Origin: Lachnospiraceae bacterium
GTDB lineage: Bacteria; Bacillota; Clostridia; Lachnospirales; Lachnospiraceae
Direction: 5' to 3'
DNA: 64,000 bases
Assembly (NCBI GenBank): GCA_022768745.1
Contig: JALELK010000107.1
Span: 1 to 64,000 of the forward strand
Positions 26,523-35,536 of the stretch are shown piece after piece. Positions within the stretch are counted from its first letter, which is position 1; each line of letters opens with the position of its first letter. The notes beneath the pieces are model-generated. The model saw only the letters and a program-made list of their open reading frames with translations. It was not told where the DNA came from and did not search any database. The translations under genes were made by a program, and so were the position numbers.

Positions 26523-27607
26523 AATATAAATATTGGTATATGAATCTAAGGAAACCCAAGGCGTCTGTGAGACGTCTTTTGATGGAGGTGTTTCACAGTG
26601 CGCAAGTGATCTATACCCTGAGCGAATCAGAACTTAAGAAATGTGCCTTTTTAGGACAAGAGGATATCAGAGGGTTTTTGGAAGAGAGGGGAAAATGGAA
26701 TTTAGATGGAGAATATCAGAAATTTTGTGCCACCGGACTGGGACTTGTAACGGTAGAAGACAGGGAATATCCCTGTAGATTAAAAAATATTTACAATCCT
26801 CCCTATGGATTGTATTTTGCAGGAGATTTGTCTGTGGCGGGAGAAAATTCTGTAGCCATTGTAGGGGCGAGAAACTGCAGTGAATACGGAAGAAAAATGT
26901 CGAGGGAAATCTCTTTTGCATTAGGAAAAAGAGGATATTCTGTCATTAGTGGTATGGCCAGAGGAATTGACAGCCATGCCCATCAGGGATGTCTTGACGG
27001 GGGAGGAAAAACGGTTGCGGTACTGGGCTGTGGGGCTGATGTATGTTATCCAAAGGAAAATAAAAGATTATATGAACAGATCAAGAGTCAGGGGTGCATT
27101 TTCTCCGAATATCTTCCGGGTACAGCTCCGCAGCCTCAGTTTTTTCCTGCGAGAAACCGGATTATCAGCGGATTATCCAAAAGTGTGATTGTGGTGGAAG
27201 CCAGAGAAAAAAGCGGTTCTTTGATTACCATGGATTTTGCATTAGAGCAGGGAAAGGATGTGTACAGTGTACCGGGACGGATAACGGATCCCTTAAGTGT
27301 GGGATGCAACCGTTTGATTGCTCAGGGAGCAGGAATTTTAACATCCATTGAAGATTTGCTATCTAATATGGAAGAAATTCAATCTACATCTTTAGAAGAA
27401 TGCATTTCCGGTGTGAAAAATGATATAAATCTTAGTCCGGAACAACAAAGGGTATATGAATGTTTTGACTATTATCCCAAGGCGATAGAGACTGTGGCAG
27501 GGGAATGTCAAATGGATTTACTTCGGCTTTTGGATGCCATAATGGAACTGTGTGAAAAGGGCTTTTTGCGGGAGGTTTATAAAAATGAATATGTGCGATG
27601 CACCTAA
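26519..27607 (+). CDS. dprA: DNA-processing protein DprA (Smf)
   Basis: A 362-residue DprA, which binds incoming single-stranded DNA and loads RecA during transformation. The Rossmann-like core is clear: VAIVGARNCSEYGRKMS, VISGMARGIDSHAHQG, VAVLGCGADVCYPKEN, FPARNRIISGLS and EQGKDVYSVPG, followed by a C-terminal winged helix. A TTG opens the frame at 26504, but GGGAG eight bases before the ATG at 26519 (MKYKYWY) makes this the start, with an ATGA overlap of comM. Confidence 0.93.
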   Translation: MKYKYWYMNLRKPKASVRRLLMEVFHSAQVIYTLSESELKKCAFLGQEDIRGFLEERGKWNLDGEYQKFCATGLGLVTVEDREYPCRLKNIYNPPYGLYFAGDLSVAGENSVAIVGARNCSEYGRKMSREISFALGKRGYSVISGMARGIDSHAHQGCLDGGGKTVAVLGCGADVCYPKENKRLYEQIKSQGCIFSEYLPGTAPQPQFFPARNRIISGLSKSVIVVEAREKSGSLITMDFALEQGKDVYSVPGRITDPLSVGCNRLIAQGAGILTSIEDLLSNMEEIQSTSLEECISGVKNDINLSPEQQRVYECFDYYPKAIETVAGECQMDLLRLLDAIMELCEKGFLREVYKNEYVRCT

Positions 27608-27615
27608 TTTGGCTC

Positions 27616-27644
27616 TTGAAAAAGAAAAGGGGTTGGTGTATAGT
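27616..27644 (+). promoter_or_regulatory. Sigma-A promoter of topA
   Basis: TTGAAA at 27616-27621, a 17-base spacer and TATAGT at 27639-27644, in the 92-base gap between dprA and topA. Confidence 0.65.
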
Positions 27645-27699
27645 TGTCTCGATTTCTATCTCAAAAGGATAGAGTAGATTTGATTAATAGGAGACAGAG

Positions 27700-29778
27700 A
27701 TGGCAAAGTATCTAGTGATTGTGGAGTCACCGGCAAAAGTAAAGACGATAAAGAAATTTTTGGGAAAAAATTATGAGGTTATGGCTTCAAATGGGCATGT
27801 GAGAGATTTGCCAAAGAGCCAGTTGGGATTTGACCCGGAAAATGATTATGAACCAAAGTATATTACGATTCGCGGTAAAGGGGAGCTGTTGGCAGGCCTT
27901 CGGAAAGAGGCAAAAAAAGCAGATAAAATTTATCTTGCAACTGACCCGGACCGAGAGGGGGAAGCAATTTCCTGGCATTTGACCAAGGCATTGAAGTTGG
28001 AAGATAAAAATGTTGCCAGAATTACGTTCAATGAAATTACAAAGACGGCAGTGAAAAACTCTCTGAAAAATCCCAGAGATATTGATATGAATCTGGTGGA
28101 CTCCCAGCAGGCAAGAAGAATGCTGGATCGTATGGTGGGATACAAAATTAGTCCATTGCTTTGGGTAAAGGTGAAGCGTGGGCTTAGTGCCGGACGTGTT
28201 CAGTCTGTGGCATTGCGTCTGATTTGTGACAGAGAAGAGGAGATTAATGCATTTATTCCTCAGGAATACTACACACTGGATGTTCTCTTAGACAATAAGG
28301 ATACCAAAAAGCAGTTTGTTGCTAAATTTTATGGAGATAAAAACGGAAAGTTAGAAATTTCCGACAAAAAATCCTTGGATAAGATTATGGATTCTTTGCA
28401 AAAGGCGGAGTATCATGTGGATTCTGTCAAGACAGGAAGCCGGGAAAAGAAGGCACCATTGCCATTTACCACCAGTACCCTGCAACAGGAGGCATCCAAG
28501 GCGCTTAACTTCTCCATTCAAAAAACTATGCGGGTGGCACAGCAGCTCTATGAAGGTGTTGATGTAAAAGGAATTGGTACCGTTGGTTTGATTACCTACC
28601 TTCGTACGGATTCTGTCAGAATTTCTGACGAGGCAAAGGCGGCTGCAGCTTCTTTTATCTCAGAAAATTATGGCGATGACTATCTTCAGGATGGCGTAGG
28701 AAGAAGTAAAAAATCCGGAGCAAAAGTTCAGGATGCCCATGAGGCCATTCGTCCTTCCGATATTTCCAGAGTCCCTTCAGAGATTAAGGCTTCTCTTTCC
28801 AGAGACCAGTTCCGGCTTTATCAGTTGATTTGGAAGCGCTTTGTGGCCAGCCAGATGAGCAATTCTGTATATGAGACTGTAAATGTTAAAATCGGAGCAG
28901 GGGATTACGTGTTTACCGTATCCGATTCCAAGAGGCTGTTTGACGGTTTTATGTTGGTTTATACAGAGGCGGATGAGGAAAAGGATGACAAGGTGTTAAG
29001 TGCCCATAGTCTCACCAAAGACTCCAAACTGGGATTTGATTCTTTCCAGGAAAAACAGCACTTTACCCAGCCTGCACCTCATTTTACTGAGGCATCATTG
29101 GTACGGACTTTGGAAGAACTGGGAATTGGGCGACCAAGTACATATTCGCCAATTATCTCGACTTTGTTAAAGCGTCGTTACATTACCAAGGAGGCAAAAA
29201 ATATTTTTGTTACCGAATTGGGAGAAGTGGTAAACGGCATTATGAAGGAGTCTTTCCCGTCTATTGTAGATGAACATTTTACAGCAAATCTTGAGGGTCT
29301 GTTAGATAAGATTGAAGAGGGCAGTGTTTCTTGGAAATCCGTTATCAGTAATTTCTATCCGGATTTGGAGGAAGCTGTCAAAGTTGCCGAGAGTGAATTG
29401 GAAAAGGTAAAAATTGAAGATGAGGTTACCGATGTAATCTGCGAGGAATGCGGACGCAATATGGTGGTGAAATATGGACCTCACGGAAAGTTTTTGGCCT
29501 GTCCGGGATTCCCGGAATGTCGTAACACAAAGCCTTATCTGGAAAAGATAGGCGTTGCCTGTCCAAAGTGCGGCAAGGATGTGGTACTTAAAAAATCGAA
29601 AAAAGGTCGTAGATTCTACGGATGTGAAAATAATCCGGAATGTGATTTTATGTCCTGGTCCAAACCGGTGAGCAAACCTTGTCCGGAATGTGGCGGATAT
29701 ATGGTTGTCAAAGGGAATAAACTTGTCTGTCAAAATGAAGAATGCAGACATGTTGAAATTGCGGAAAAAAACGACTAA
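27700..29778 (+). CDS. topA: DNA topoisomerase I
   Basis: A 692-residue type IA topoisomerase that relaxes negative supercoils. The TOPRIM domain begins LVIVESPAKVKTIKKFLG and continues with TDPDREGEAISWH. The active-site Tyr is Y300 in GLITYLRTDSVR. Three C-terminal C4 zinc ribbons follow (CEECGRNM...CPGFPEC, CPKCGKDV...CENNPEC, CPECGGYM...CQNEEC). RBS AGGAGA. Length and order are ordinary. dprA-topA-codY-flgB resembles the Bacillus subtilis order with trmFO, codV and clpQY missing. Confidence 0.97.
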   Translation: MAKYLVIVESPAKVKTIKKFLGKNYEVMASNGHVRDLPKSQLGFDPENDYEPKYITIRGKGELLAGLRKEAKKADKIYLATDPDREGEAISWHLTKALKLEDKNVARITFNEITKTAVKNSLKNPRDIDMNLVDSQQARRMLDRMVGYKISPLLWVKVKRGLSAGRVQSVALRLICDREEEINAFIPQEYYTLDVLLDNKDTKKQFVAKFYGDKNGKLEISDKKSLDKIMDSLQKAEYHVDSVKTGSREKKAPLPFTTSTLQQEASKALNFSIQKTMRVAQQLYEGVDVKGIGTVGLITYLRTDSVRISDEAKAAAASFISENYGDDYLQDGVGRSKKSGAKVQDAHEAIRPSDISRVPSEIKASLSRDQFRLYQLIWKRFVASQMSNSVYETVNVKIGAGDYVFTVSDSKRLFDGFMLVYTEADEEKDDKVLSAHSLTKDSKLGFDSFQEKQHFTQPAPHFTEASLVRTLEELGIGRPSTYSPIISTLLKRRYITKEAKNIFVTELGEVVNGIMKESFPSIVDEHFTANLEGLLDKIEEGSVSWKSVISNFYPDLEEAVKVAESELEKVKIEDEVTDVICEECGRNMVVKYGPHGKFLACPGFPECRNTKPYLEKIGVACPKCGKDVVLKKSKKGRRFYGCENNPECDFMSWSKPVSKPCPECGGYMVVKGNKLVCQNEECRHVEIAEKND

Positions 29779-29787
29779 TATTTATTC

Positions 29788-29802
29788 AATTTTCAGAATA
29801 TA
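29788..29802 (+). promoter_or_regulatory. CodY box upstream of codY
   Basis: The 15 bases AATTTTCAGAATATA match the CodY consensus AATTTTCWGAAAATT at 13 of 15 positions. It ends one base before the -35 of the codY promoter, a position suited to autoregulation. Confidence 0.6.
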
Positions 29803-29803
29803 G

Positions 29804-29832
29804 TTGAATTTGTGTGAAATAGATGTTAATAT
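29804..29832 (+). promoter_or_regulatory. Sigma-A promoter of codY
   Basis: TTGAAT at 29804-29809, a 17-base spacer and TAATAT at 29827-29832, 42 bases before the ATG, which has a perfect AAGGAGG site. Confidence 0.6.
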
Positions 29833-29874
29833 TCCCTTGTATCTATTTGTTTTACAGATATAAGGAGGAAGCAA

Positions 29875-30651
29875 ATGAGCGTCCAATTGCTTGATAAAAC
29901 GAGAAAAATAGGAAAGTTGTTGCATAACAACAATTCGTCAAAGGTGGTATTTAACGACATCTGCCAGGTTTTGACGGAGATTCTGGATTCCTGTATTTTG
30001 GTAATTAGTAAAAAAGGTAAGGTGTTGGGCATTAGCCATTGCAAGGGAACTGTGGACATCACCGAGCTGATTGTGGATCAGGTGGGAGGTTTCATTGACC
30101 CGGTTCTAAATGAGAGGTTGTTAGGAATTCTCTCTACAAAAGAAAATGTAAACCTTCAGACCCTTGGATTTGAAAAAGATGAGATAGAAAAGTACTCTGC
30201 TATTATTGCACCCCTTGATATTGCAGGGGAAAGGCTTGGTACCTTGTTTGTGTATCGCTACGATCGCCCTTACGATATTGATGATATTATTCTCTGTGAG
30301 TACGGTACCACAGTGGTAGGACTTGAGATGATGCGTTCTGTCAATGAGGAGAGTGCTGAGGAAAATCGTAAGATTCAAATTGTAAAATCAGCAATCAGTA
30401 CATTATCTTTTTCCGAGTTGGAAGCAATTATTCATATCTTTGATGAGTTAGACGGTACGGAAGGAATTCTGGTAGCATCGAAGATTGCGGATCGTGTGGG
30501 CATTACCCGCTCCGTGATTGTAAATGCACTTCGGAAGTTTGAGAGTGCAGGGGTAATTGAGTCCCGGTCATCCGGTATGAAGGGGACATACATCAAGGTA
30601 TTAAACGATGTGGTGTTTGATGAGTTGGACAAGGTTCGGAGAACACAGTAG
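29875..30651 (+). CDS. codY: GTP- and branched-chain-amino-acid-sensing regulator CodY
   Basis: A 258-residue CodY: N-terminal GAF domain (LLDKTRKIGKLL start, ILDSCILVISKKGKVLGI, APLDIAGERLGTLFVYR) and C-terminal winged helix (LVASKIADRVGITRSVIVN, ALRKFESAGVIESRSSGMKG). The recognition helix is typical. CodY represses genes in rich medium; in Bacillus subtilis these include the fla/che operon, which starts right downstream here too. A likely CodY box lies at its own promoter. A terminator follows, so flgB does not depend on its transcript. Confidence 0.96.
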   Translation: MSVQLLDKTRKIGKLLHNNNSSKVVFNDICQVLTEILDSCILVISKKGKVLGISHCKGTVDITELIVDQVGGFIDPVLNERLLGILSTKENVNLQTLGFEKDEIEKYSAIIAPLDIAGERLGTLFVYRYDRPYDIDDIILCEYGTTVVGLEMMRSVNEESAEENRKIQIVKSAISTLSFSELEAIIHIFDELDGTEGILVASKIADRVGITRSVIVNALRKFESAGVIESRSSGMKGTYIKVLNDVVFDELDKVRRTQ

Positions 30652-30681
30652 CAGAAATGAAATAGCATGGATGGAATATTT

Positions 30682-30723
30682 AAAAGGACTTATGGGTGAC
30701 CATGGGTCCTTTTGTATTTTTAT
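30682..30723 (+). terminator. Terminator of codY
   Basis: The outer stem AAAAGGAC/GTCCTTTT (30682-30689 and 30706-30713) encloses the inner ATGG/CCAT stem and is followed by GTATTTTTAT. Confidence 0.75.
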
Positions 30724-30751
30724 ACATTCTTGCGTTTGGCAACAACTACTT

Positions 30752-30804
30752 GTGTTTTTTATGGATAAAAAACACTATATGGTGTAAAAAACACTTGTGT
30801 TTTT
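30752..30804. promoter_or_regulatory. Two tandem perfect palindromes over the flgB promoter
   Basis: Palindrome 1: GTGTTTTTTAT at 30752-30762, GG, then its exact complement at 30765-30775. Palindrome 2: AAAAACAC at 30787-30794, TT, then GTGTTTTT at 30797-30804. All four half-sites share AAAAACAC. Palindrome 2 covers the proposed -35. This looks like a double operator for the fla/che operon; the protein is unknown, and the sites do not fit a CodY box. Confidence 0.6.
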
Positions 30805-30822
30805 GGAAATATATTCTATAAT
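30795..30822 (+). promoter_or_regulatory. Probable promoter of the fla/che operon
   Basis: TATAAT at 30817-30822, overlapped by a second TATAAT at 30822-30827. TTGTGT at 30795-30800 gives a 16-base spacing but is a poor -35, suggesting activator dependence. GGGGG lies before the flgB ATG. Confidence 0.5.
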
Positions 30823-30867
30823 ATAATATGATTAGGTAGACACTAGCCTGAAAAAGGGGGAAACAGA

Positions 30868-31263
30868 ATGATTCAATCAAATGCATTCAGTTACATCAAT
30901 GTGCTGGACAAGGCGGCAGATGCCAGTTGGATTCGGGAAAATGCCATTGCAAATAATGTGGCAAATGTGGACACTCCCGGATATAAGAGACAGGATGTGG
31001 ATTTTCAGGATATTCTGGAAAGAAAATTAAAAAGTACGAAATATACCTCATTACAGGATGCGGTTAACAATGTTCCGTTGGATCAGTTGAATTCCCGAGT
31101 GTATACGGATTACGGTTCTTATTCCTATCGGTTGGATGGAAATAATGTAGATATTGATACAGAAAATGTGGAGTTGGCATCGGAGCAACTTAGATATCAG
31201 ACGCTGACAACCACTATGTCTTTGGAATTCAGTCGATTGAAGTCCGCTATGACAACACCATAA
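30868..31263 (+). CDS. flgB: Flagellar proximal rod protein FlgB
   Basis: A 131-residue rod protein. The N-terminal heptad region carries the rod/hook family signature (ENAIANNVANVDTPGYKRQDV), and the C-terminal helix is LRYQTLTTTMSLEFSRLKSAM. Exported by the flagellar type III system, it forms the rod base with FlgC and FliE. AAGGGGG before the ATG. It is the first gene of the fla/che cluster, 216 bases after codY. Confidence 0.94.
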   Translation: MIQSNAFSYINVLDKAADASWIRENAIANNVANVDTPGYKRQDVDFQDILERKLKSTKYTSLQDAVNNVPLDQLNSRVYTDYGSYSYRLDGNNVDIDTENVELASEQLRYQTLTTTMSLEFSRLKSAMTTP

Positions 31264-31278
31264 CGAAGGAGGTAAACC

Positions 31279-31725
31279 ATGGGATTATTTCAATCATTTG
31301 ACATTTGCGCGTCAGGGATGACAGCACAGAGATTTCGTATGGATACGATTGCGGAAAATATTGCAAATGTTAATACAACAAGAACAGAAGATGGGACACC
31401 CTATCGCCGAAAGATTGTTACCTTTGAAGAAAAGCAATTGACACCTTCTTTTTCTGATATTTTGTCAGACACCACCACATTTCAAGGCAATGGCGTAAAG
31501 GTGGCAAAGGTATCTGAGGATACGGAGACAGATTTTATAAAGACCTATGATCCCTCTCATCCCGATGCGGATGCGGATGGATATGTGTCTTATCCAAACG
31601 TAAATACCGTGACAGAGATGACAAACTTGATTGACAGCAGTAGAGCATATGAAGCCAACACCACTGCATTTGATGCTATGAAAAACATGGTGCAGGCGGG
31701 ACTTTCGATTGGACAGAATAGTTAG
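31279..31725 (+). CDS. flgC: Flagellar proximal rod protein FlgC
   Basis: A 148-residue rod protein with the N-terminal signature MDTIAENIANVNTTRTEDG and the C-terminal SSRAYEANTTAFDAMKNMV common to rod and hook proteins. Usual length. GAAGGAGG before the ATG; 15 bases after flgB. Confidence 0.95.
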   Translation: MGLFQSFDICASGMTAQRFRMDTIAENIANVNTTRTEDGTPYRRKIVTFEEKQLTPSFSDILSDTTTFQGNGVKVAKVSEDTETDFIKTYDPSHPDADADGYVSYPNVNTVTEMTNLIDSSRAYEANTTAFDAMKNMVQAGLSIGQNS

Positions 31726-31734
31726 GAGTAAGAA

Positions 31735-32037
31735 ATGGATATTTCAGCGATTTCAGGTTTATATAAAAATACACAGCAGTTGACCACACCGGTGAAATCC
31801 CAGTCTGCTAACGGATTTGACAGCATTTTAAACAATGCTATGAAACTGGTGGATGACACAAATACATTGCAGAATCAGGCGTCAGCTCAAGAGGTGTCCT
31901 TTGCCCTTGGAGAGACAGACAATGTACATGATTTAATTGTGGCAGAGCAAAAGGCGAATATGGCAATACAGTATACGGTGGCTGTGCGCAACCAGTTTAT
32001 TCAGGGTTATAATACTATTATGAACATGCAGATTTAG
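31735..32037 (+). CDS. fliE: Flagellar hook-basal body complex protein FliE
   Basis: A 100-residue FliE, linking the MS ring to the rod. The conserved C-terminal half is visible: ETDNVHDLIVAEQKANMAIQ and VRNQFIQGYNTIMNMQI. The RBS is TAGGAG. It stands between flgC and fliF as in other Firmicutes. Confidence 0.95.
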   Translation: MDISAISGLYKNTQQLTTPVKSQSANGFDSILNNAMKLVDDTNTLQNQASAQEVSFALGETDNVHDLIVAEQKANMAIQYTVAVRNQFIQGYNTIMNMQI

Positions 32038-32055
32038 GTGAGGAGTTAGTAAGAC

Positions 32056-33651
32056 ATGCCTGAGAGAATACAACAGATACTCAATAAAATATTAGAGTGG
32101 TGGAAAAATTTTAACACGAAACAAAAAGCACTGATTATCAGTATAGCAGCGGTGGTTGTTGTGGCTTTTTCCATATTGGGATATGTGGTGACCAGACCTA
32201 CTATGGTACCCTTGATTACCTGTACCTCTGCAGAGGAGGCATCTCAGGTTAAGGAACTTTTGGAGGGAGACAATATCGCATATCAGGTTTCTGACGATGG
32301 TTTGTCTTATACCATCAACAAGGAAGACCAGGCTCAGGCCAGTATTCTTTTGGGAACCAACTCTATTCCGTCCGATGGATACAGTATTTCAGATGCCATT
32401 GACGGAAGCTTCAGTACCACAGAGGCGGACAAGCAAAAGAAGTATAAGCTATATTTGGAGGAAAAGTTTGCCAGTGATTTGGCTACGGTTTCCAATATTT
32501 CTTCGGCCAAGGTTACTTTAAATATTCCTACAGATGACGGCACTATGATTTCCAAAGAGCAGGAAGCTTATGCCAATGTTATCTTAAAACTAAATGGAGA
32601 GATGGGGGAAGACCAGGCTGCAGGAATTGCCGAATATATTGCCACAGGCTTAGGAAATGACACTACTAACAATATTTTGATTTTAGATGGGGATGGAAAT
32701 GTTCTGTTCTCAGGCGGAGACGAGGCTTCCACAGCCGGAAAGGCCAGCTCTAATCTCACTGCCAGACAAAAGGCGGAAAATTATGTTTCCGGCGCAGTGA
32801 AAAAGGTGGTTTTAGGCACAGATGTTTATGACAATGTAGAAGTTGGCATGAACTTGGTGATGAACTTTGATGAGGTAGAAGAGAATAAGTACGACTACTC
32901 TGTAGATGAGGGACGAGACGAGGGATATCTGGACAGCGAGACCCAGTCGACTTCAGAATCCACATCCGGTACAGGGGGAGTACCCGGGACGGATACCAAT
33001 AACGATGATACCACCTATATGCTTCAGGATGGTAACCAGACCTCCTCAACTAAATCAGATATTACCAGGGATTATCTTCCGGATGAGACCATTACCAATA
33101 CCAAAAAAGAGGTGGGAGCAATCCAGTATGACCAGTCTTCTCTGACGGTGGTGGCCACCAACTATGTGACCTATGATGAGGACCAATTGAAAAAGAATGG
33201 AACTCTGGACAATATGACATTTGATGAATTCGTTCAGCAAAATTCCCAGCGTGTAAAGACAGATGTAGATCAGGATTTTTACGATATGGTATCCAAAGCT
33301 ACAGGAATCAGTACAGACAATATTACCATTGTTGCCTATGATGTACCTATGTTTCAGTATTCTTCCGGCAGTGGCAGAAGCCTAACAGACTACTTACAGA
33401 TTGCTTTAGCTGTTTTGATTTTTGCTATGTTGGCATTTGTGGTATTCAGAAGTCTTCGTGGAGAAAAAGAAGAAGAACTGGCAGAGGAAGTTACTGTGGA
33501 ATCCTTACTGGAATCACAGGAAGAGGAATTGGAAGATATCGGCTTTAGTGAAAAATCTGAGGCTAGAATTTTGATAGAAAAATTTGTAGATGAAAATCCG
33601 GAGGCGGTGGCAGCATTGCTTCGCAACTGGTTAAATGATGATTGGGGCTAA
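32056..33651 (+). CDS. fliF: Flagellar MS-ring protein FliF
   Basis: A 531-residue inner-membrane ring protein. The first membrane span is at about 25-45 (ALIISIAAVVVVAFSILGYV) and the second near 440-460 (YLQIALAVLIFAMLAFVVF). The periplasmic secretin-like domain includes ASILLGTNSIPSDGYS and EEKFASDLATV. The cytoplasmic C-terminus, ending AALLRNWLNDDWG, binds FliG. A Ser/Thr/Gly/Asp-rich section (STSESTSGTGGVPGTD) is a variable linker. GAGGAG precedes the ATG. Confidence 0.96.
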   Translation: MPERIQQILNKILEWWKNFNTKQKALIISIAAVVVVAFSILGYVVTRPTMVPLITCTSAEEASQVKELLEGDNIAYQVSDDGLSYTINKEDQAQASILLGTNSIPSDGYSISDAIDGSFSTTEADKQKKYKLYLEEKFASDLATVSNISSAKVTLNIPTDDGTMISKEQEAYANVILKLNGEMGEDQAAGIAEYIATGLGNDTTNNILILDGDGNVLFSGGDEASTAGKASSNLTARQKAENYVSGAVKKVVLGTDVYDNVEVGMNLVMNFDEVEENKYDYSVDEGRDEGYLDSETQSTSESTSGTGGVPGTDTNNDDTTYMLQDGNQTSSTKSDITRDYLPDETITNTKKEVGAIQYDQSSLTVVATNYVTYDEDQLKKNGTLDNMTFDEFVQQNSQRVKTDVDQDFYDMVSKATGISTDNITIVAYDVPMFQYSSGSGRSLTDYLQIALAVLIFAMLAFVVFRSLRGEKEEELAEEVTVESLLESQEEELEDIGFSEKSEARILIEKFVDENPEAVAALLRNWLNDDWG

Positions 33652-33656
33652 AAACT

Positions 33657-34667
33657 ATGATGGCAAATGATGAATTGACAGGGGTACAAAAAGCAGCGAT
33701 TTTGCTGATTTCCCTGGGACCGGAAAAGTCGGCGGATATCTTTCGCCACTTGAAGGAAGAAGAAATTGAAGAGTTGACTTTGGAAATCGCCAATACACAA
33801 AGCGTTTCCCCAAAGATTAAAGACGAAGTGGTAAATGAGTTTTATCAGGTATGTCTGGCACAGCAATACATTGCCGAGGGTGGTATTGGCTATGCCAAAG
33901 ATCTTTTGGAAAAGGCATTGGGAGACGAGGAGGCAAAACGGGTAATCACAAAACTTACGGCTTCTTTGCAGGTTCGTCCTTTTGAGTTTATCCGAAAGAC
34001 AGAGCCGTCACAGGTTTTGAACTTTATTCAGGATGAACATCCCCAGACCATTGCTATGATTCTTTCCTACCTTTCTCCTGCCCAGGCGTCTATGATTTTA
34101 GGATCCCTGAATCCGGAAAAACAGGCAGATGTGGCAAAGAGAATTGCTATGATGGATCGAACTTCTCCAGAGGTAATCAAAGAGGTAGAGCGTGTTCTGG
34201 AGAGAAAGCTGTCTTCTCTTATCAATCAGGATTACACCATTGCAGGCGGTGTGGATTCTATCGTTGCAATCTTGAATACGGTAGACCGTGGAACAGAAAA
34301 GAGAATTATGGAGTCTCTGGAAATCGAAGAGCCGGAATTGGCAGACGAAATCCGAAAGAAGATGTTCGTCTTCGAAGATATTCTGTTGCTTGATGATCGC
34401 GCAATCCAAAGAGTGCTCAGAGATGTGGACAACGGAGATTTGGGTATTGCATTAAAAGGTGCCAACGAAGAGGTACAGAACAAGATATTCAAGAACCTGT
34501 CTTCACGTTTGTCTACTATGATAAAAGAGGATATGGAATTTATGGGTCCTGTACGAATGAAGGATGTAGAGGAGGCACAGCAGAAGATTGTTGGTGTTAT
34601 CCGTAAGCTTGAGGACTCATCAGAAATCGTTATTTCCAGAGGTGGAGGTGACGAACTGATTGTCTAA
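33657..34667 (+). CDS. fliG: Flagellar motor switch protein FliG
   Basis: A 336-residue rotor protein: N-terminal FliF-binding part (GVQKAAILLISLGPEKSADI), EHPQTIAMILSYL in the middle domain, and the C-terminal charged helix that meets MotA (DLGIALKGANEEVQNKIFKN). The frame opens with TTG at 33642 inside the end of fliF, but GGGG nine bases before the ATG at 33657 and alignment with other FliG proteins favour the ATG. Confidence 0.96.
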   Translation: MMANDELTGVQKAAILLISLGPEKSADIFRHLKEEEIEELTLEIANTQSVSPKIKDEVVNEFYQVCLAQQYIAEGGIGYAKDLLEKALGDEEAKRVITKLTASLQVRPFEFIRKTEPSQVLNFIQDEHPQTIAMILSYLSPAQASMILGSLNPEKQADVAKRIAMMDRTSPEVIKEVERVLERKLSSLINQDYTIAGGVDSIVAILNTVDRGTEKRIMESLEIEEPELADEIRKKMFVFEDILLLDDRAIQRVLRDVDNGDLGIALKGANEEVQNKIFKNLSSRLSTMIKEDMEFMGPVRMKDVEEAQQKIVGVIRKLEDSSEIVISRGGGDELIV

Positions 34668-35523
34668 TATACTTTATCGTATGCAGGTGAAACCCCAGGA
34701 GAATCCGGAAAAATTGATGATTGACTCCAATGAAATTTTGGAGGAGTGTATCGAGGAGCGTCAAAAGATAGCCTTGGAGAGAAAAAGGATGCAGGCTGTC
34801 TCAGAAGATGATGAACAAGGTGATTTAACCGCGGATGGTTCAGAAACGAATCTGGAAGGGGAAGATGGTTTTTCACCACTTTCTGAAATGCCACTTCCGG
34901 AAGCCGAACCGGAAGAGCCCCAGATTGATTATGTTGCCCAGGCTCAGGCGGAGGCTGAAAATATTTTAGAAGATGCTAGAGGGCAGGCACAGGATATCAT
35001 ATCCCAGGCCCAGGAGCAGGCAGAGGCGATAAAATCTCATGCCGAGGCTGAGGGGCAAAAGTCAGGATATGATCAGGGATTGCAACAGGCATATCAAATG
35101 CAGTCCCAGTGGGAAGCAGAAGCACAGGAACTGAAAAAATCCTTGCAGGAGGAATACCAGCAAAAACAACAGAGTATGGAAAAAGAAATTGCTTCTGTGG
35201 TTTGCGATGTGGTTGAAAAGGTGTTTTTGGTTCAATTTGGAGATCAACGGGAAATTATTTTTCATTTAGTGGATAATGCCCTTTCCAATATTGAAAGCAG
35301 CAAAGAGTTTTTGATCCGCGTAAATGAGGCGAATTGTGAGTTTTTAAAAGGTCACAAGGCGGAATTACAGGAAAAAGTAGGACAGGATGTTTTGCTTGAT
35401 ATCGTATTGGATCCGCTGTTGGATGATTCTCAGTGCATGATAGAAACAGATGGGGGACTTTTCGATTGTGGGATGGATACCCAGATGAAAAATCTCATAA
35501 AAGATATAAAATCCCTTAGTTGA
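34660..35523 (+). CDS. fliH: Flagellar assembly protein FliH
   Basis: A 287-residue regulator of the FliI ATPase. An acidic N-terminal half is followed by a long Ala/Glu/Gln-rich helix (AQAEAENILEDARGQAQDII) typical of FliH and V/F-ATPase stalk E subunits, and a C-terminal domain (VVCDVVEKVFLVQFGDQREI). The TTG start (MSNILYRMQV) overlaps fliG by 8 bases with GGAGG upstream; MSN... is a common FliH beginning. An ATG seven codons in is the alternative. Confidence 0.9.
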   Translation: MSNILYRMQVKPQENPEKLMIDSNEILEECIEERQKIALERKRMQAVSEDDEQGDLTADGSETNLEGEDGFSPLSEMPLPEAEPEEPQIDYVAQAQAEAENILEDARGQAQDIISQAQEQAEAIKSHAEAEGQKSGYDQGLQQAYQMQSQWEAEAQELKKSLQEEYQQKQQSMEKEIASVVCDVVEKVFLVQFGDQREIIFHLVDNALSNIESSKEFLIRVNEANCEFLKGHKAELQEKVGQDVLLDIVLDPLLDDSQCMIETDGGLFDCGMDTQMKNLIKDIKSLS

Positions 35524-35536
35524 CGGAGTGGAATAG

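Noticed and set aside
30798..30812. Possible CodY box at the flgB promoter
   Set aside because: Only 9 of 15 consensus positions by my alignment, no better than chance in AT-rich DNA.
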